The translations under genes were made by a program, and so were the position numbers. The notes below the pieces were generated by a model. That model was not told the DNA's origin. It saw only the letters and a program-made list of their open reading frames with translations, and did not search any database. Of a DNA stretch of 64,000 bases, positions 34,348 to 45,229 are shown piece by piece. The stretch is from contig DASXEJ010000272.1 of NCBI GenBank assembly GCA_036490175.1, forward strand, positions 1-64,000, given 5' to 3'. Positions within the stretch are counted from its first letter, which is position 1; the number at the start of each line of letters is the position of its first letter. Origin of the DNA: Pirellulales bacterium (GTDB lineage: Bacteria > Planctomycetota > Planctomycetia > Pirellulales > JACPPG01).

Positions 34348-37300
34348 ATGCGCTCTCGCTTTTTCTGGATCACGATTCTGGCCACGATGCCATGGGCATG
34401 TTCGTGGCAAGAGGCCAGCGCCGACGAGGCCCCGGCCCCCAGCCAACCCGCGGAGAACACCGCCGCCAAGCCTTTGGCTTACAACAGCGATATCCGGCCG
34501 ATCCTGTCGAACAATTGCTTCAAATGTCATGGCCCGGATGCTCGCGAGCGCAAAGCCGAATTGCGGCTCGACATTGCCGCCGAGGCGCGCAAGCCGACCG
34601 CTTCGGGAGCCATCGCCATTGTTCCCGGCAAGCCGGACGAGAGCGAACTGGTGGCGCGGGTTTTTGCCACCGACAAAGCGGCCCTCATGCCTCCGCCGGA
34701 TAGCCACAAGCAACTCAGTCCCCACGAGCGCGATTTGCTGCGCCGCTGGGTGGCCGAAGGGGCCGAGTATCAGGCGCATTGGTCGTTCATCGCACCTGCC
34801 CGCGCCGCGGTACCGACGGTCGCGCACACGACCTGGCCGCGCAACCCCATCGATCGGTTCATCCTGGCACGGCTGGAAAAGGAAGGGCTGCAGCCTTCGC
34901 CCGAAGCCGATCGCGCGACATTGTTGCGCCGGCTGTCGTTCGATTTGACCGGTCTGCCGCCGACGCCGGCCGATGTGCAGGCGTTCGTGCTTGATAATCG
35001 GCCGGACGCTTATGAGCAGGCCGTCGACCGGCTGCTGGCTTCGCCCCACTTTGGCGAGCGGCTGGCGCTTGATTGGCTGGACGCGGCGCGGTTCGCCGAC
35101 ACCAACGGCTATCACATCGACAACGGACGCGACATGACGCGTTGGCGCGATTGGGTCATTCAATCGTTCAACGACAATCTGCCTTTCGATCGCTTCACGG
35201 TCGAGCAAGTGGCCGGCGATTTGTTGGAAGGGGCGACCACCTCGCAGAAAATCGCTAGCGGCTTCAACCGCAACCACATGATCAACTTCGAAGGGGGCGC
35301 GATCCCCGAGGAATATCACACCGCGTATATCGTTGACCGTGTTAACACCACCGGCACCGTGTTCCTGGGCATGTCGGTCGCCTGCGCGCAGTGCCACGAC
35401 CACAAGTACGACCCGGTCACGCAGCGCGACTATTACCGGCTGTACGCGTTTTTCAACAACCTGCCGGAAAACGGCCTCGATGGCCGGACCGGCAATTCGC
35501 CCCCCTTCATCAAGCTGCCCAACGACGAGCAGCGGCAAAAGCTCGATGACCTGGTGGCCGGGATCAGCAAAACCGAAGCAGACCTGGCCGGCCCATTGAC
35601 CGATGTCGACGCGGCCCAGCTGGCATGGGAAACGGAAAACAGTGCGCGCGGCCCCGTTGTGTGGCGCGCTGTGCAACCGGAAAGCGTGGCCGCGCAAGGC
35701 GGCGCGACATTTACACGACTCGACGACGGATCGTACCTGGCGACCGGACCGAATCCGGCGGCCGACGTGTATACGATTATGCTCGGCGGCGCAGCGGCCG
35801 TGGGCGCGCCGCCGGCAAGCGAAAAACCAATTACGGGCGTGCGCCTGGAAGTGCTCGCTGACGACAGCCTCACCGCGCGTGGCCCTGGCCGCTCGAACAA
35901 TGGCAACTTCGTCCTGAGCCGATTTGGATTGGCGCTCGACCAGGGCTCGAACGCGATGCAAGCCGTGAAGTTCAAAGCCGCACAGGCCGACTTCAGCCAG
36001 AAGGAATATGGCGTTGAATTGGCTATTGATGACAAACCGGAAACCGGCTGGGCCATCCATCCCGAAATCAGTAAGCCGCACACGGCCACGTTCGCGCTCG
36101 AGCAGCCCCTAGCACTAACGCCAGAAACGCGGCTGTCGGTCACGCTGGAGTTTCAATCACAATTCGCCCAGCATCAAATCGGACGTCTGCGTGTGTTGGT
36201 GACGGATGCCGTGGATCCGTTCGAACCAGCTACGCTGCCCGATGCGGTGCGCGGCGTGCTGGCCATCGCGGCTGCGGATCGCAGCGACGCGCAGAAATCG
36301 GAGCTGCGGACGTATTATCGGGATAACGTCTCGCCGCGCATCAAGGAACTCAAATCACAGCTGGCCGAGCAGCGGAAAAGCCGCGACGCGCTAGACAAGG
36401 CGATTCCCACTTCGATGGTGATGCAAGAGATGGAAAAGCCGCGCGATACGTTCATGCTCGTCCGCGGCCAATACGACAAACGGGGCGACCAGGTCGTACC
36501 GGGCGTGCCCGCGTTTCTGCCGCCGCTGCCGGCCGGCGCGCCCGCCAACCGGCTAGGGCTGGCACGCTGGCTGGTCGATCCGGCGCATCCGTTGGTCTCG
36601 CGGGTGGCGGCCAACCGGCTTTGGCAGATGTTTTTCGGCACGGGGCTGGTGAAGACGGCCGAAGATTTTGGCCTGCAAGGCGAGCTCCCCAGCCACCCCG
36701 AGTTGCTCGATTGGTTGGCCGTGGAATTTCGCACACCGTCCACAGCCGGCAATGCCTCGGCCTGGGATGTCAAAGCCCTCGTGCGGCTGATCGTCACCTC
36801 GGCCACCTATCGCCAGCAATCGACCGTGCGGTCGGAGTTCTTGGTTCGCGATCCAGAGAACCGGCTGTTGGCCCGCGCCCCGCGCACGCGGCTGCACGCG
36901 GAGTTCATTCGCGATCAGGCGCTGGCCGTTAGCGGATTGTTGAATGAGAAGATCGGCGGCGCCAGCGTCTCGCCGTATCAGCCGGCCGGCTTGTGGGAGG
37001 AACTGGCCTTCCGTGCCGACGGTTCGAATTGGACGGCCCAGACATACACGCAGAGCCACGGCGCGGATTTGTACCGTCGCACGATGTACACCTTCTGGAA
37101 GCGCACCTCGCCGCCGCCGACTTTGGTGACGTTCGACGCGCCGGATCGCGAGACGTGCCTGGTCCGCCGCTCGACCACGAACACGCCGCTGCAAGCGTTG
37201 ATCTTGTTGAACGACCCGACCTATGTCGAAGCTTCGCGCAAGTTGGCCGAACGGATTCTTGTCGAGGCGCCCGCCACGACCGAAGAGCGAATTGCCTTCG

Positions 37301-37530
37301 CCTTTCAGCTGGCCACGGCCCGGCCGCCATCCTCTGCGGAAACGGCCATATTGCGTCGCGCGTTCGAGCAAGAGTGGGCCGCCTACCGCGCGAACCCAGC
37401 CACGGCCGAAAAATTGCTGACCGTGGGAGAAAGCCCGCGCAACCAGAATCTGGACGTCGCCGAGCTGGCCGCCTGGACCACGGTGGCCAGCATGATCTTG
37501 AATCTCGACGAGACCGTGACCAAGGGTTAG
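34348..37530 (+). CDS. exported cytochrome-domain protein, DUF1549-DUF1553
   Basis: A 1060-residue planctomycete PSCyt1-DUF1549-DUF1553 protein. The signal peptide precedes a haem c motif CFKCH at 57-61 in [18 protein letters not shown]. The DUF1549 region ([49 protein letters not shown]-like) holds a second motif [12 protein letters not shown] middle beta-rich insert of about 300 residues follows, then DUF1553 ([76 protein letters not shown]). Function is not established; these always pair with DUF1501 genes, as here, 23 bases downstream. GAGGA precedes the ATG at 34348; a frame 21 codons longer has no support. Confidence 0.93.
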   Translation: MRSRFFWITILATMPWACSWQEASADEAPAPSQPAENTAAKPLAYNSDIRPILSNNCFKCHGPDARERKAELRLDIAAEARKPTASGAIAIVPGKPDESELVARVFATDKAALMPPPDSHKQLSPHERDLLRRWVAEGAEYQAHWSFIAPARAAVPTVAHTTWPRNPIDRFILARLEKEGLQPSPEADRATLLRRLSFDLTGLPPTPADVQAFVLDNRPDAYEQAVDRLLASPHFGERLALDWLDAARFADTNGYHIDNGRDMTRWRDWVIQSFNDNLPFDRFTVEQVAGDLLEGATTSQKIASGFNRNHMINFEGGAIPEEYHTAYIVDRVNTTGTVFLGMSVACAQCHDHKYDPVTQRDYYRLYAFFNNLPENGLDGRTGNSPPFIKLPNDEQRQKLDDLVAGISKTEADLAGPLTDVDAAQLAWETENSARGPVVWRAVQPESVAAQGGATFTRLDDGSYLATGPNPAADVYTIMLGGAAAVGAPPASEKPITGVRLEVLADDSLTARGPGRSNNGNFVLSRFGLALDQGSNAMQAVKFKAAQADFSQKEYGVELAIDDKPETGWAIHPEISKPHTATFALEQPLALTPETRLSVTLEFQSQFAQHQIGRLRVLVTDAVDPFEPATLPDAVRGVLAIAAADRSDAQKSELRTYYRDNVSPRIKELKSQLAEQRKSRDALDKAIPTSMVMQEMEKPRDTFMLVRGQYDKRGDQVVPGVPAFLPPLPAGAPANRLGLARWLVDPAHPLVSRVAANRLWQMFFGTGLVKTAEDFGLQGELPSHPELLDWLAVEFRTPSTAGNASAWDVKALVRLIVTSATYRQQSTVRSEFLVRDPENRLLARAPRTRLHAEFIRDQALAVSGLLNEKIGGASVSPYQPAGLWEELAFRADGSNWTAQTYTQSHGADLYRRTMYTFWKRTSPPPTLVTFDAPDRETCLVRRSTTNTPLQALILLNDPTYVEASRKLAERILVEAPATTEERIAFAFQLATARPPSSAETAILRRAFEQEWAAYRANPATAEKLLTVGESPRNQNLDVAELAAWTTVASMILNLDETVTKG

Positions 37531-37553
37531 AGCGAGAAAGTAGAGCAAGAAAA

Positions 37554-39023
37554 ATGAATCAACATCGCGAACACGAATTGCTCCTCACCCGACGCCACTT
37601 TTTCGGTCGCACGGCCACGGGCATTGGCACCGCCGCCTTGGCATCGCTATTGAATCCCGAGTTGTTCGCCGCCGCGCCGGCGCAGCCGAGTCTCGCCACA
37701 CATGGCCTGCTGCCGCTATTACACTTTGCGCCGCGCGCCAAGCAGGTCATTTTTCTGTTCATGTCGGGCGGCCCGTCGGCGATCGACCTGTTCAACTACA
37801 AGCCGAAGCTGGCCGAGTTCCACGGCCAGGAACTGCCCGACAGCGTGCGCCAGGGGCAGCGGATCACAGGTATGACCTCGGGGCAGAAGTCGTTTCCCTG
37901 CGTCGCGCCGATGTTCAAGTTCGCGCAACATGGCCAGTCAGGCACGTGGGTTAGCGAAGCGCTGCCGCACACGGCCACGATCGTCGATCAAATTGCCGTG
38001 ATCAATTCGCTCAATACCGAGGCGATCAATCATGATCCGGCCACGACCTATATCCAGACCGGTGCGCAACAGCCGGGTCGCCCCAGCCTGGGCTCGTGGC
38101 TGAGCTATGGCCTGGGCAGCGAGAACCAGAACCTGCCCTCGTTCGTGGTGATGATCTCGCAGGGAAGCGGCAACAAGACGGATCAGCCCTTGTTCTCGCG
38201 GTTGTGGGGAAGCGGTTTTATTCCCACGCAGCATCAGGGCGTGCGCTTTCGATCGGGCGACGATCCGGTGCTGTATATATCGAATCCGCCCGGCATCGAT
38301 GCGGCCACGCGCCGGCGCATGCTGGACGGCGTGGGCGATTTGAATCGTCTGGCGGCGCAATCCTTCGGCGATCCCGAAATCAACACCCGCATCGCGCAAT
38401 ACGAGATGGCGTTCCGCATGCAGTCGAGCGTGCCGGAGCTGACCGATTTTTCGGACGAGCCCAAGAGCATTGTCGACATGTACGGAATCGACGACTCGGG
38501 CATCGATGGTGGCTTCGCGCGCAACTGCTTGCTGGCGCGGCGGATGGTCGAACGGGGTGTGCGGTTCGTGCAACTCATGCACCGCGGCTGGGACCAGCAC
38601 AGCAATCTGCCCAAGCAGATTCGCGGTCAGGCGAAAGATGTCGATCAGCCGAGCGCGGCGCTCGTCAAGGATCTGAAGGCGCGCGGCCTGCTGGACGAGA
38701 CCCTGGTCGTGTGGGGCGGAGAGTTCGGCCGCACCGTCTACAGCCAAGGCGCATTGACCGCCGACAATTACGGCCGCGATCATCATGGCCGCTGCTTCAG
38801 CGTGTGGATGGCCGGTGGCGGGATCAAAGGTGGTGTCACGCACGGTGAGACCGACGATCACTGCTACAACATCACGCGCGACCCGGTGCACATTCACGAT
38901 TTCAATGCCACGATTCTGCACACGCTGGGCATCGACCACACGCGCCTGACCTATCGCTTTCAAGGGCGCGATTTCCGCCTGACCGACGTCCACGGCAATG
39001 TCGTCACGAACCTGCTGGCATGA
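37554..39023 (+). CDS. Tat-exported DUF1501 domain protein
   Basis: A 489-residue DUF1501 protein, related to the alkaline-phosphatase/sulfatase fold. It carries a twin-arginine signal ([12 protein letters not shown], Arg13-Arg14). Typical blocks are [80 protein letters not shown] and [15 protein letters not shown]. It is translated right after the DUF1553 gene and presumably exported separately, folded, to work with it. The ATG at 37554 lies after the DUF1553 stop; an overlapping frame that opens at 36993 inside the upstream gene is not a real extension. Two hairpin terminators follow. Confidence 0.94.
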   Translation: MNQHREHELLLTRRHFFGRTATGIGTAALASLLNPELFAAAPAQPSLATHGLLPLLHFAPRAKQVIFLFMSGGPSAIDLFNYKPKLAEFHGQELPDSVRQGQRITGMTSGQKSFPCVAPMFKFAQHGQSGTWVSEALPHTATIVDQIAVINSLNTEAINHDPATTYIQTGAQQPGRPSLGSWLSYGLGSENQNLPSFVVMISQGSGNKTDQPLFSRLWGSGFIPTQHQGVRFRSGDDPVLYISNPPGIDAATRRRMLDGVGDLNRLAAQSFGDPEINTRIAQYEMAFRMQSSVPELTDFSDEPKSIVDMYGIDDSGIDGGFARNCLLARRMVERGVRFVQLMHRGWDQHSNLPKQIRGQAKDVDQPSAALVKDLKARGLLDETLVVWGGEFGRTVYSQGALTADNYGRDHHGRCFSVWMAGGGIKGGVTHGETDDHCYNITRDPVHIHDFNATILHTLGIDHTRLTYRFQGRDFRLTDVHGNVVTNLLA

Positions 39024-39121
39024 TGCGGCAAGTTTCTTTTTTGCAGGATGCGCATTCGCGTGGCGTTCTCGACGGGCTTATGCGTCGCCGGGCTTAAATG
39101 CCGCACTTTTATAAGTTAACG

Positions 39122-39144
39122 CCGGGCCGAGTGCCTGGTTTTTT
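39122..39144 (+). terminator. rho-independent terminator of the DUF1553-DUF1501 operon
   Basis: CCGGGC, CGAGT, GCCTGG (one G-T pair) is followed by six T. It lies 100 bases past the DUF1501 stop. Confidence 0.75.
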
Positions 39145-39248
39145 GATTTGGCTGTATGGGTGTCGACTGCCGGTTGGCATATTGTTGCCTCGCGGCCGGG
39201 GCGGCTAAAGTAATCTGTAGCTGCGGGATCCGCTCTGAGACCGCGGCT

Positions 39249-39290
39249 GAAAGCCGCCGGGGCACCCGAACTCCCTTGGCGGCTTTCTTT
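39249..39290 (+). terminator. second terminator-like hairpin
   Basis: GAAAGCCGCC (39249-39258) and GGCGGCTTTC (39278-39287) form a perfect 10-bp stem with a 19-base loop, followed by TTTAT. It may back up the first terminator or end a separate short transcript. Confidence 0.65.
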
Positions 39291-39526
39291 ATGCGCTAAG
39301 GGATTCTCTGCTTACACCTCTCGCCGCAGGCGAGACGGCTGCAACGGCCTGCAGGGCGTTCTGCGAGTCGTCACTTCCCGGCATCCTAATACTCGCTGGG
39401 AGTGCCGCGGCTCGGTCGATTGCTTCGATGCGGCAAGATTGTTTTCGAGTCTAACGATCCGCTATGCTCATCCGTGCTTTCGTTCGTACGAAGATCGCCG
39501 ATTGAAGCCGCTACGTCAAGATCAGC

Positions 39527-40519
39527 ATGCCCGAAAACCGCGCCTCAACTTGTCCTGCCGCGCGTGCGACGCGATTGGTTTCTCGACGCGTCTTTGTTGC
39601 AATCTGCCTCGCCGCGTTAGCCTTGGCGACCGGCGGCATTCCGCTGCACGCCGCCGAAGGGATATCGCTGCGCGTCATGTCGTTCAACTTGTGGCATGGT
39701 GGTGATGCCGGCCGGCAGCCGCTGGCACAAACGTTGGCGGTCATTCGCGCGGCCCAGGCTGACGTTGTGGGCCTGCAAGAAACCGCCGGCCTCGAGCGCG
39801 ACGGCCAGCGCCCCGATAACGCGCAGCGCGTCGCCGCCATGCTCGGCTGGCACTATCACGACCAGGGAGATCGCACGGGGGTTATCAGCCGCTATCCAAT
39901 CGCCGGCGCCACACCACGCGAGTGGGGCGTGCAAATCGAATTGCCCGACGGGCGACGCGTGTGGCTCTTCAACGCGCATCTTGCCTACACTCCCTATCAG
40001 CCGTATCAGCTGTTGAAGATTCCGTACGAGAACGCGCCGTTTGTCGATGACGCGGCCGGCGCAGTAGCGGCGGCCGAAAAAGCCCGCGGCGGCCAGGTCG
40101 AACGACTGCTGGCCGAAGTGCGCGCCGTTGCCGCACAGGATGTTCCACTGTTCATCACCGGCGACTTCAACGAGCCCTCGGTGCTGGATTGGACGCCTGC
40201 CGTGGCGCGCGCCGGCCGCTGTCCTGTGGCGGTGGAATGGCCGTCGACCCGCAGCGTAATGGCGGCCGGCTTTGTCGACGCGTATCGCCAACTGCACGCG
40301 GATCCGCTGGCCGCGCCAGGCTACACCTGGACAACCACCACGGCCGAGGATGACCCCAAAGATCATCACGACCGCATCGACTTCGTGTTCGTGGGGGGTC
40401 GCAAAACCCACCTCAAAGCGGCGCAGATTGTTGGCGAAAAGTCTGATCGCGCCGATATCGTGGTGGCACCCTATCCGTCGGATCATCGCGGCGTGGTGGT
40501 GACGGTCGCCTTGCCCTAG
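39527..40519 (+). CDS. exported endonuclease/exonuclease/phosphatase family protein
   Basis: A 330-residue member of the metal-dependent phosphodiesterase superfamily (DNase I / sphingomyelinase fold). All signature blocks are present: MSFNLWHGG, VGLQE with the metal-binding Glu, LFNAHLAYTPYQPYQ with catalytic His, TGDFNEPS, DRIDFVF and SDHRGVVV with the final catalytic His. A signal peptide (VFVAICLAALALATGGIPLHAA) sends it outside. The substrate could be nucleic acid, phospholipid or a sugar phosphate; the family does not say. The first 18 residues before the hydrophobic core are longer than usual, so the start is not certain. Confidence 0.9.
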   Translation: MPENRASTCPAARATRLVSRRVFVAICLAALALATGGIPLHAAEGISLRVMSFNLWHGGDAGRQPLAQTLAVIRAAQADVVGLQETAGLERDGQRPDNAQRVAAMLGWHYHDQGDRTGVISRYPIAGATPREWGVQIELPDGRRVWLFNAHLAYTPYQPYQLLKIPYENAPFVDDAAGAVAAAEKARGGQVERLLAEVRAVAAQDVPLFITGDFNEPSVLDWTPAVARAGRCPVAVEWPSTRSVMAAGFVDAYRQLHADPLAAPGYTWTTTTAEDDPKDHHDRIDFVFVGGRKTHLKAAQIVGEKSDRADIVVAPYPSDHRGVVVTVALP

Positions 40520-40623
40520 CGAGGGCGCCGTGCTCCGCGAGCATTTGGTTGCCGTGCCACGACCGGTGGGGGACAATGCGTCGACCTCTTAATTGTCGAT
40601 CCCTTGGGCGGCGGAAGACCAAG

Positions 40624-41451
40624 ATGCTGTGGTTCTGCCAAGAACTCGACCGGCGCGATCGCGTGTTGGCGCGCATGGGTTGGTTTCAGATCGCGCTCTT
40701 GGCGCTGATGCTCGTGGCGATGGTGTTCGATCATCGCACACTGCTGGGTCTGAACGTCTGGATCAAGCCCAGCAAGTTTGCCGTATCGATCGCGATCTAT
40801 GTTTGGACGCTGGCCTGGTTCATGCCCTACCTGACCGGCGTACGTTGGGCCAAAGCGCTGATTCGCTGGGGCACGGTCGTGGCGATGGTGACCGAGATCG
40901 TGTGCATAGCGGGCCAGGCGGCGCGGGGTAAAACATCGCATTTCAACCATGACTCGGAGTTCGATGGAAACGTCTTCGGCATGATGGGGCTGGCGATCGC
41001 GTTCAGCACGCTGCTGGACGTGCTGCTGTTAATCCTGTTCTTCGTCCGGAACGTACCGCTGGCCACCACGTATTTGTGGGGCATTCGCTGCGGAATCTTC
41101 GGTGCCATACTGGCCGCCGGCGTCGGTGTGATGATGGCCGGCAACGGCGCGCATTCGGTCGCTGGCCAAGATGGCGGGCCGGGGCTGCCGATCGTAAACT
41201 GGAGTACCCAGTCGGGCGACTTGCGCGTGGCCCATGCCTTGTTGTTGCACGCTTTGCAGATTCTTCCGCTGGCGGGTTTTGCCCTCAGTCGTGCGCGCAA
41301 GCCCGCCACGCCGCGCGGCGTCATGGCCGGATTCGTCCTTCTCACCACGCTTTATGCATTGCTGTGCGCCGCCATGTTTCGGCAAGCCGTCGCCGGACGG
41401 TCCCTTGTCGGTCGATATTTCTCGGTAACGGAGCAGAGCGAGACACTATGA
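40624..41451 (+). CDS. seven-span integral membrane protein of unknown function
   Basis: About 275 residues with seven hydrophobic helices (WFQIALLALMLVAMVF; SIAIYVWTLAWFMPYL; GTVVAMVTEIVCIAG; MGLAIAFSTLLDVLLLILFF; IFGAILAAGVGVMMAG; LLLHALQILPLAGFAL; GFVLLTTLYALLCAAMF). Conserved-looking polar residues lie in loops (LNVWIKPSKF, GQAARGKTSHFNHDSEFD), which hints at a bound group or channel, but I recognise no family. GGAAG lies 6 bases before the ATG at 40624; an ATG at 40576 with GGGGGA very close upstream is an alternative. Its TGA overlaps the next gene's ATG (ATGA), so the two are coupled. Confidence 0.75.
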   Translation: MLWFCQELDRRDRVLARMGWFQIALLALMLVAMVFDHRTLLGLNVWIKPSKFAVSIAIYVWTLAWFMPYLTGVRWAKALIRWGTVVAMVTEIVCIAGQAARGKTSHFNHDSEFDGNVFGMMGLAIAFSTLLDVLLLILFFVRNVPLATTYLWGIRCGIFGAILAAGVGVMMAGNGAHSVAGQDGGPGLPIVNWSTQSGDLRVAHALLLHALQILPLAGFALSRARKPATPRGVMAGFVLLTTLYALLCAAMFRQAVAGRSLVGRYFSVTEQSETL

Positions 41452-42374
41452 GGACGACAGCAAGATCACGCGCGGCAGCTATTACGTGTCTGTCTCTGTT
41501 GATGACGCTGCTTTGTGCGCACACGTGGGCCGTTGAGCCGAATAATGCCGCCATCTTTACGATGAAGCCCGACGGTTCCGATGTGCGGTTATTCGTGGCC
41601 CTGCCGGGCAAAATCTGGAACGGTTCGCCCAGCTATTCTCCTAACGGCAAGCGCGTGGCCTTCGACGCCTCGATGCAGGTCAAAGGGGGTTCGGCGAGCC
41701 ATGTCTTCGTGACCCGCGTCGACAGTCCGTTGGAAATGGCAGACGATCTGGGGCTGGGCAATTGTCCGACCTGGTCTCCCGATGGCACGAAGCTGCTCTT
41801 CGACGTGCAACGGGGAAATCCCGCCAATGCCAAGGTAGGCATCTGGATCATGAACGCCGATGGCACCGACCGCCGCTGGTTCTGCGCCGGCGAACGCGGC
41901 CGCTGGTCGCCCGACGGAACGCGAGTGGCCATCAGCGCGCGCGACGACGGTCCAAGCCTGTACATCGTCACGCCCAGGTTTCGCAAGCGCATCTTGTCTG
42001 AAGAGTTCGACCACATCATCGGCGCCACCTGGTCTCCCGATGGCAACCAACTGGTATTTATCGGACAGCGCGATGACCAGGGTGTGCTGGCCACGATCAG
42101 CGCCAAGGGAGAAGAGGGCTCGTACGCCAAACGTTGGGAGGGAAGAATCGGCTGGCATCCCAGCTGGTCTCCCGACGGCAAGCAGATTCTGCTGTGGGTC
42201 AAAGACGAAACTGGCGCCTCGCGCCTGAATCTCATCGACGTAGCCGGCACTGAGGGTCCGCAAGAGATTCCCGGGCAGCGTGTCTGTTCTTACAACTCGG
42301 ACGCCACCTGGTCCCCCGACGGCGCACGCATCATCTTTACCAGCAATCGCGCCGTCGAGGACGCGAATCCGTAG
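41448..42374 (+). CDS. exported TolB-like (PD40) beta-propeller protein
   Basis: A 308-residue exported protein with six WD40-like PD40 blades, each marked by SP(N/D)G: SPNGKRVAFD, SPDGTKLLFD, SPDGTRVAIS, SPDGNQLVFI, SPDGKQILLW, SPDGARIIFT. This is the repeat of the TolB C-terminal propeller, but the TolB N-terminal domain is missing, so it is not TolB proper. The signal peptide is AAAITCLSLLMTLLCAHTWA. Six-bladed propellers of this kind bind peptides or carbohydrates. The start overlaps the preceding gene's stop by 4 bases. A longer frame open from 41076 lies inside that gene and is not coding. Confidence 0.88.
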   Translation: MRTTARSRAAAITCLSLLMTLLCAHTWAVEPNNAAIFTMKPDGSDVRLFVALPGKIWNGSPSYSPNGKRVAFDASMQVKGGSASHVFVTRVDSPLEMADDLGLGNCPTWSPDGTKLLFDVQRGNPANAKVGIWIMNADGTDRRWFCAGERGRWSPDGTRVAISARDDGPSLYIVTPRFRKRILSEEFDHIIGATWSPDGNQLVFIGQRDDQGVLATISAKGEEGSYAKRWEGRIGWHPSWSPDGKQILLWVKDETGASRLNLIDVAGTEGPQEIPGQRVCSYNSDATWSPDGARIIFTSNRAVEDANP

Positions 42375-42430
42375 CGCCGGTATTATGCTGCCGGCAACGA
42401 ATGTCGCCGGAGAAACTGCACGGTCCGAAT

Positions 42431-43720
42431 TCAATCACCCGCTTTGACCGTAAACGGTATCGCGGCGGTTTCCGTCTCGATGCGTTTTTGAATCGGACCG
42501 AAAGTGTCGACGTCGAATGCACGGCCCACGGCATTGCCGGCCAGGTCTTCGAGCGCCACGTCTGTCACCAACTTATAATCGCCGGCCGACCAGGGCTGTT
42601 CGGGCGTGAACTGCCAGCAGGTTTCGCCGTCGCTAACGTCGACCGTGCCGTGAATGGCATCCCCACCGGCATTCGTCACCGTCAGCATGCGATTCACCAA
42701 CGCATGTTCGAGAGACTCTGGAAAGTGCACCACCAGCGGATCGCGCGTGCTGGCCTTGGGGGACGTGATCTTCCACGTGGCCAAGTCGATCGGAGTGTCG
42801 TCGGGCGGCAGCACGTGGAAATCCTTGCGTGCGGCGGCCGCCAGCTTCTGTCCGTTGGCGTCGAGCCAATCGTCATCGATGACCAGCGTATAGTCCTGGC
42901 CCTCGACGAGCACGGGCCCCAACTGTTCGCGCGGTAGCAAACCGCGCTTCACGCGGGCCGGATCGCAGAGCAACGTGAAGCGGCGCATGGCCGGGTCCCA
43001 CAATTCCTCGCCCAGTTCGAGGAACACCCCTTTCATTTCTTTTCCTTCGGCGTCGAGCAGATGAATACGCTGATACGCCTGCCCACGGCTCATCGGGCCG
43101 GAGAAGTGTAAATAAAACTTGAGCTGATTTTCGGGCAACTGATCGCTGCTGGGATAAATCTGTTCGATCTGGGTAGGGGGCTGGGGCCGTGCCGCCGCAG
43201 TGGAGAAGTAAAACGTCTGTTCCGCATCCGGTTGCGCAGCCGACCCATCGGCAATCAGCGCGCGATTTAAAACGACGCGAAAGCGCAGGCCCCTGGCGAG
43301 CGGATAGCGCGGCGTGAATCGCAGCGCGTCGCCGACAACGGCCAGGTCGCCCGCCACGGGCGGGATATCGTCGTCATCATCGCCGTTGAAGACATAGATG
43401 CGCAAGACATCGGGCCGGCGCGAGGTGGCCTGCTGCTCGAACGCCCGGAGCTCGGTCTCGGCGAGTCTCAGGACATCGACGCTGGTGGTGGGACCGTCGC
43501 CGGTCCAATTCAAACGAAACGCCGGATCGCGCAAGCCGGCATCGCGCGCCGCGACCGTCTCTTCAACTTGGGCATTCGTCTCTGCGTCAGCCGGTGCAGC
43601 CGCCGCATCGACCGCCACCGGCTGCTCCTTGTGCGGCGCAGTGGCGGAATCGCAGCCGACGGCAATACCAACCAGCGCGTAGAAGGCTAGCGCCTGCCAA
43701 CGAGTTGGCCAAATATGCAT
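42431..43720 (-). CDS. lipoprotein with bacterial Ig-like (Big_5) domains
   Basis: A 429-residue probable lipoprotein. The N-terminal hydrophobic stretch ends in VGIAVGC, an acceptable though not ideal lipobox (Cys23). An Ala/acidic linker follows. The body contains at least two to three Big_5/SbsA-like Ig domains (GDLAVVGDALRFTPRYPLARGLRFRV; LYLHFSGPMSRGQ-like segment; EDLAGNAVGRAFDVDTFG), recognised by the sequence pattern of a strand, G-x-x-Y and a final polar strand. A cell-surface or envelope role is likely. I start at the ATG ending at 43720; an ATG 14 codons upstream is the alternative, and neither has a good Shine-Dalgarno. It converges on the PD40 gene. Confidence 0.7.
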   Translation of the reverse strand: MHIWPTRWQALAFYALVGIAVGCDSATAPHKEQPVAVDAAAAPADAETNAQVEETVAARDAGLRDPAFRLNWTGDGPTTSVDVLRLAETELRAFEQQATSRRPDVLRIYVFNGDDDDDIPPVAGDLAVVGDALRFTPRYPLARGLRFRVVLNRALIADGSAAQPDAEQTFYFSTAAARPQPPTQIEQIYPSSDQLPENQLKFYLHFSGPMSRGQAYQRIHLLDAEGKEMKGVFLELGEELWDPAMRRFTLLCDPARVKRGLLPREQLGPVLVEGQDYTLVIDDDWLDANGQKLAAAARKDFHVLPPDDTPIDLATWKITSPKASTRDPLVVHFPESLEHALVNRMLTVTNAGGDAIHGTVDVSDGETCWQFTPEQPWSAGDYKLVTDVALEDLAGNAVGRAFDVDTFGPIQKRIETETAAIPFTVKAGD

Positions 43721-43811
43721 GGCAGTGCCAATTTTTATTGCAGCAACTACTCGGGCTGGCACGTATTTGGCTAGCCTCGAATGACGACGATAGATTTCCG
43801 TGGGTCGCTGC

Positions 43812-44894
43812 CTACGGCAGTTCTACAGCCCGCAAGCTGAAGCCGCCGGAATCTGCGCCTACCAGCAGGATCGCATGATCCTTGTCCAGACGATCGAGTT
43901 GCTCGACCTTCTTGTATTCCTCGATCGTCTGATACGGCAGGCCGGCCGTGTCCGCGATGCGGGCGGTGATGGCGTCGATCTCGGCGACCGTAGCCAGTTC
44001 GACTTTCATCAGGCCGCGCGCGTTATTGGACATCAGCAGCCAATCCTTGCCCCCCTTGCTGTACACGACCATGTCGAGGGGACGATTGTGATTGCCGAGT
44101 TCGGCGACGGTCTTGCCCTTGATCTTGGCGCCCGGCTTCAGCTCGGCCAGCGGAAACTTCACCAGCGGCGTGCAGGTGTAGGCCGCCATGATGGTGGGCT
44201 CGCCCGCCACCTCGAAAACCGCGAACGTGCGGATCGGTGCCTTGGTCTCATACTTGCCGTGCGAGCCGTGATAGATTTCGACGCTGGTTCCCTTGTCGAC
44301 CGTCGTGAAGGGGAACGGAACAGAGCGCAGTTGCGAGGAGAATTCTTCGTTGGACAAGCCGGCCACCAGCACCTGGCCGCCGGTGAACTGCATATCCGTG
44401 GTTACGTTCTGGCGTTGCTTGTCTTCCGGAGCGTCCGGCAACGCAACCTTCGAATACAAAACGTCGTCGAGCGGGAACTCGCTGAGCTTACCGGCCGAGT
44501 CGACGCGCAGGATCACCGGCTTGGCATCAGGCCCGCGACCGCGCCCCACGGTGAGGAATGTGCTGCCCGTCTCGGGATTCACGGCCAGATCGTTGATCGA
44601 GATCTCGCCCGTGGAGGTGCCCAACAAGGCGGCAATCTTCTCATCGATTTTTTCAACGTTCAAGGGCTGAGCAGGGCTGCCCGCCGGCTTGTCATCGGTG
44701 GCGATGGCGAAGAGCGAGGCGCCTTGCGTATCGCCGACGAGCAGAATCCCTTGCGGGGCGAACGTGGCGGGGCCGGCAGATTTCAGCTCGGGCGCGCCGC
44801 GCTTCATACCCACGGTCAGATTCGCGGCATGACTCGGACTCAAGAACGCCGTCACCAAAAACGCGGTGGCCAGCAGGCAGATGCGCGTCGACAT
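43812..44894 (-). CDS. exported protein of unknown function, probably beta-propeller
   Basis: A 360-residue exported protein. TAGGAG lies 6 bases before the ATG, which is followed by a clear signal peptide (ICLLATAFLVTAFLSPSHAA). The rest is beta-rich with sequence that recalls NHL/quinoprotein-type propellers: GILLVGDTQGASLFAI, DLAVNPETGSTFLTVGRG, DMVVYSKGGKDWLLMSNNARGLMKVEL. I recognise no defined family. A C-terminal helix (QTIEEYKKVEQLDRLDKDH) is followed by AILLVGADSGGFSLRAV. A 70-codon longer frame is overruled by the Shine-Dalgarno. It is in the same direction as the Ig-like lipoprotein gene, 91 bases apart. Confidence 0.75.
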   Translation of the reverse strand: MSTRICLLATAFLVTAFLSPSHAANLTVGMKRGAPELKSAGPATFAPQGILLVGDTQGASLFAIATDDKPAGSPAQPLNVEKIDEKIAALLGTSTGEISINDLAVNPETGSTFLTVGRGRGPDAKPVILRVDSAGKLSEFPLDDVLYSKVALPDAPEDKQRQNVTTDMQFTGGQVLVAGLSNEEFSSQLRSVPFPFTTVDKGTSVEIYHGSHGKYETKAPIRTFAVFEVAGEPTIMAAYTCTPLVKFPLAELKPGAKIKGKTVAELGNHNRPLDMVVYSKGGKDWLLMSNNARGLMKVELATVAEIDAITARIADTAGLPYQTIEEYKKVEQLDRLDKDHAILLVGADSGGFSLRAVELP

Positions 44895-45229
44895 GGCATT
44901 ACTCCTAAATGGCTGTGTAGATTCCTGGACGTGAATGTTCGCGTCGCTTAACGGCCGCCGCTCTAAAACATGGCTTTGGCAGACGTCGAGCAAACGCCGC
45001 TGTCGAGAAAACAATGTCAGGCGACACTGGCCCAACCCAGCCCGAACAGAACGAATGTACCCGCGCGGCGCGGCGCCGTCCACAAAGTGCTGCCGCGTGC
45101 TCATTGTCGATCAAAGGCATGTCGCCTCGAGGCCACAAAGCCCGCTGTTAATCGGGCGGTTCGCCATTGAATTGCATCTTGCTGGCACGTAGTAGCTTAC
45201 CGGCCCGTTATCTGGCGCGCAAGTGCGTT
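44895..45229. other. 335-base gap, no feature seen
   Basis: Short frames only. It should contain the promoter of the gene ending at 43812, but I see no convincing boxes, hairpin or repeat. Confidence 0.4.

Larger units (their letters stand above)
39024..39526. other. 500-base intergenic region with two terminators
   Basis: No gene is evident. It contains two terminator hairpins (39122-39144 and 39249-39290), separated by about 100 bases. Sequence between the two could be the body of a short RNA ending at the second hairpin, but I see no promoter to support that. The remainder is the leader of the endonuclease/phosphatase-family gene. Confidence 0.45.

Noticed and set aside
34339-36081. 580-codon minus-strand open frame
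   Set aside because: Antisense to the DUF1553 gene, with no motif, signal or Shine-Dalgarno.
36993-37553. 187-codon upstream extension of the DUF1501 gene
   Set aside because: It lies inside the DUF1553 coding sequence in another frame; the Tat signal begins at the ATG at 37554.
42376-42395. GCCGG/CCGGC hairpin between the PD40 and Ig-like genes as a terminator
   Set aside because: Only a 5-bp stem with a 10-base loop and no T-run.
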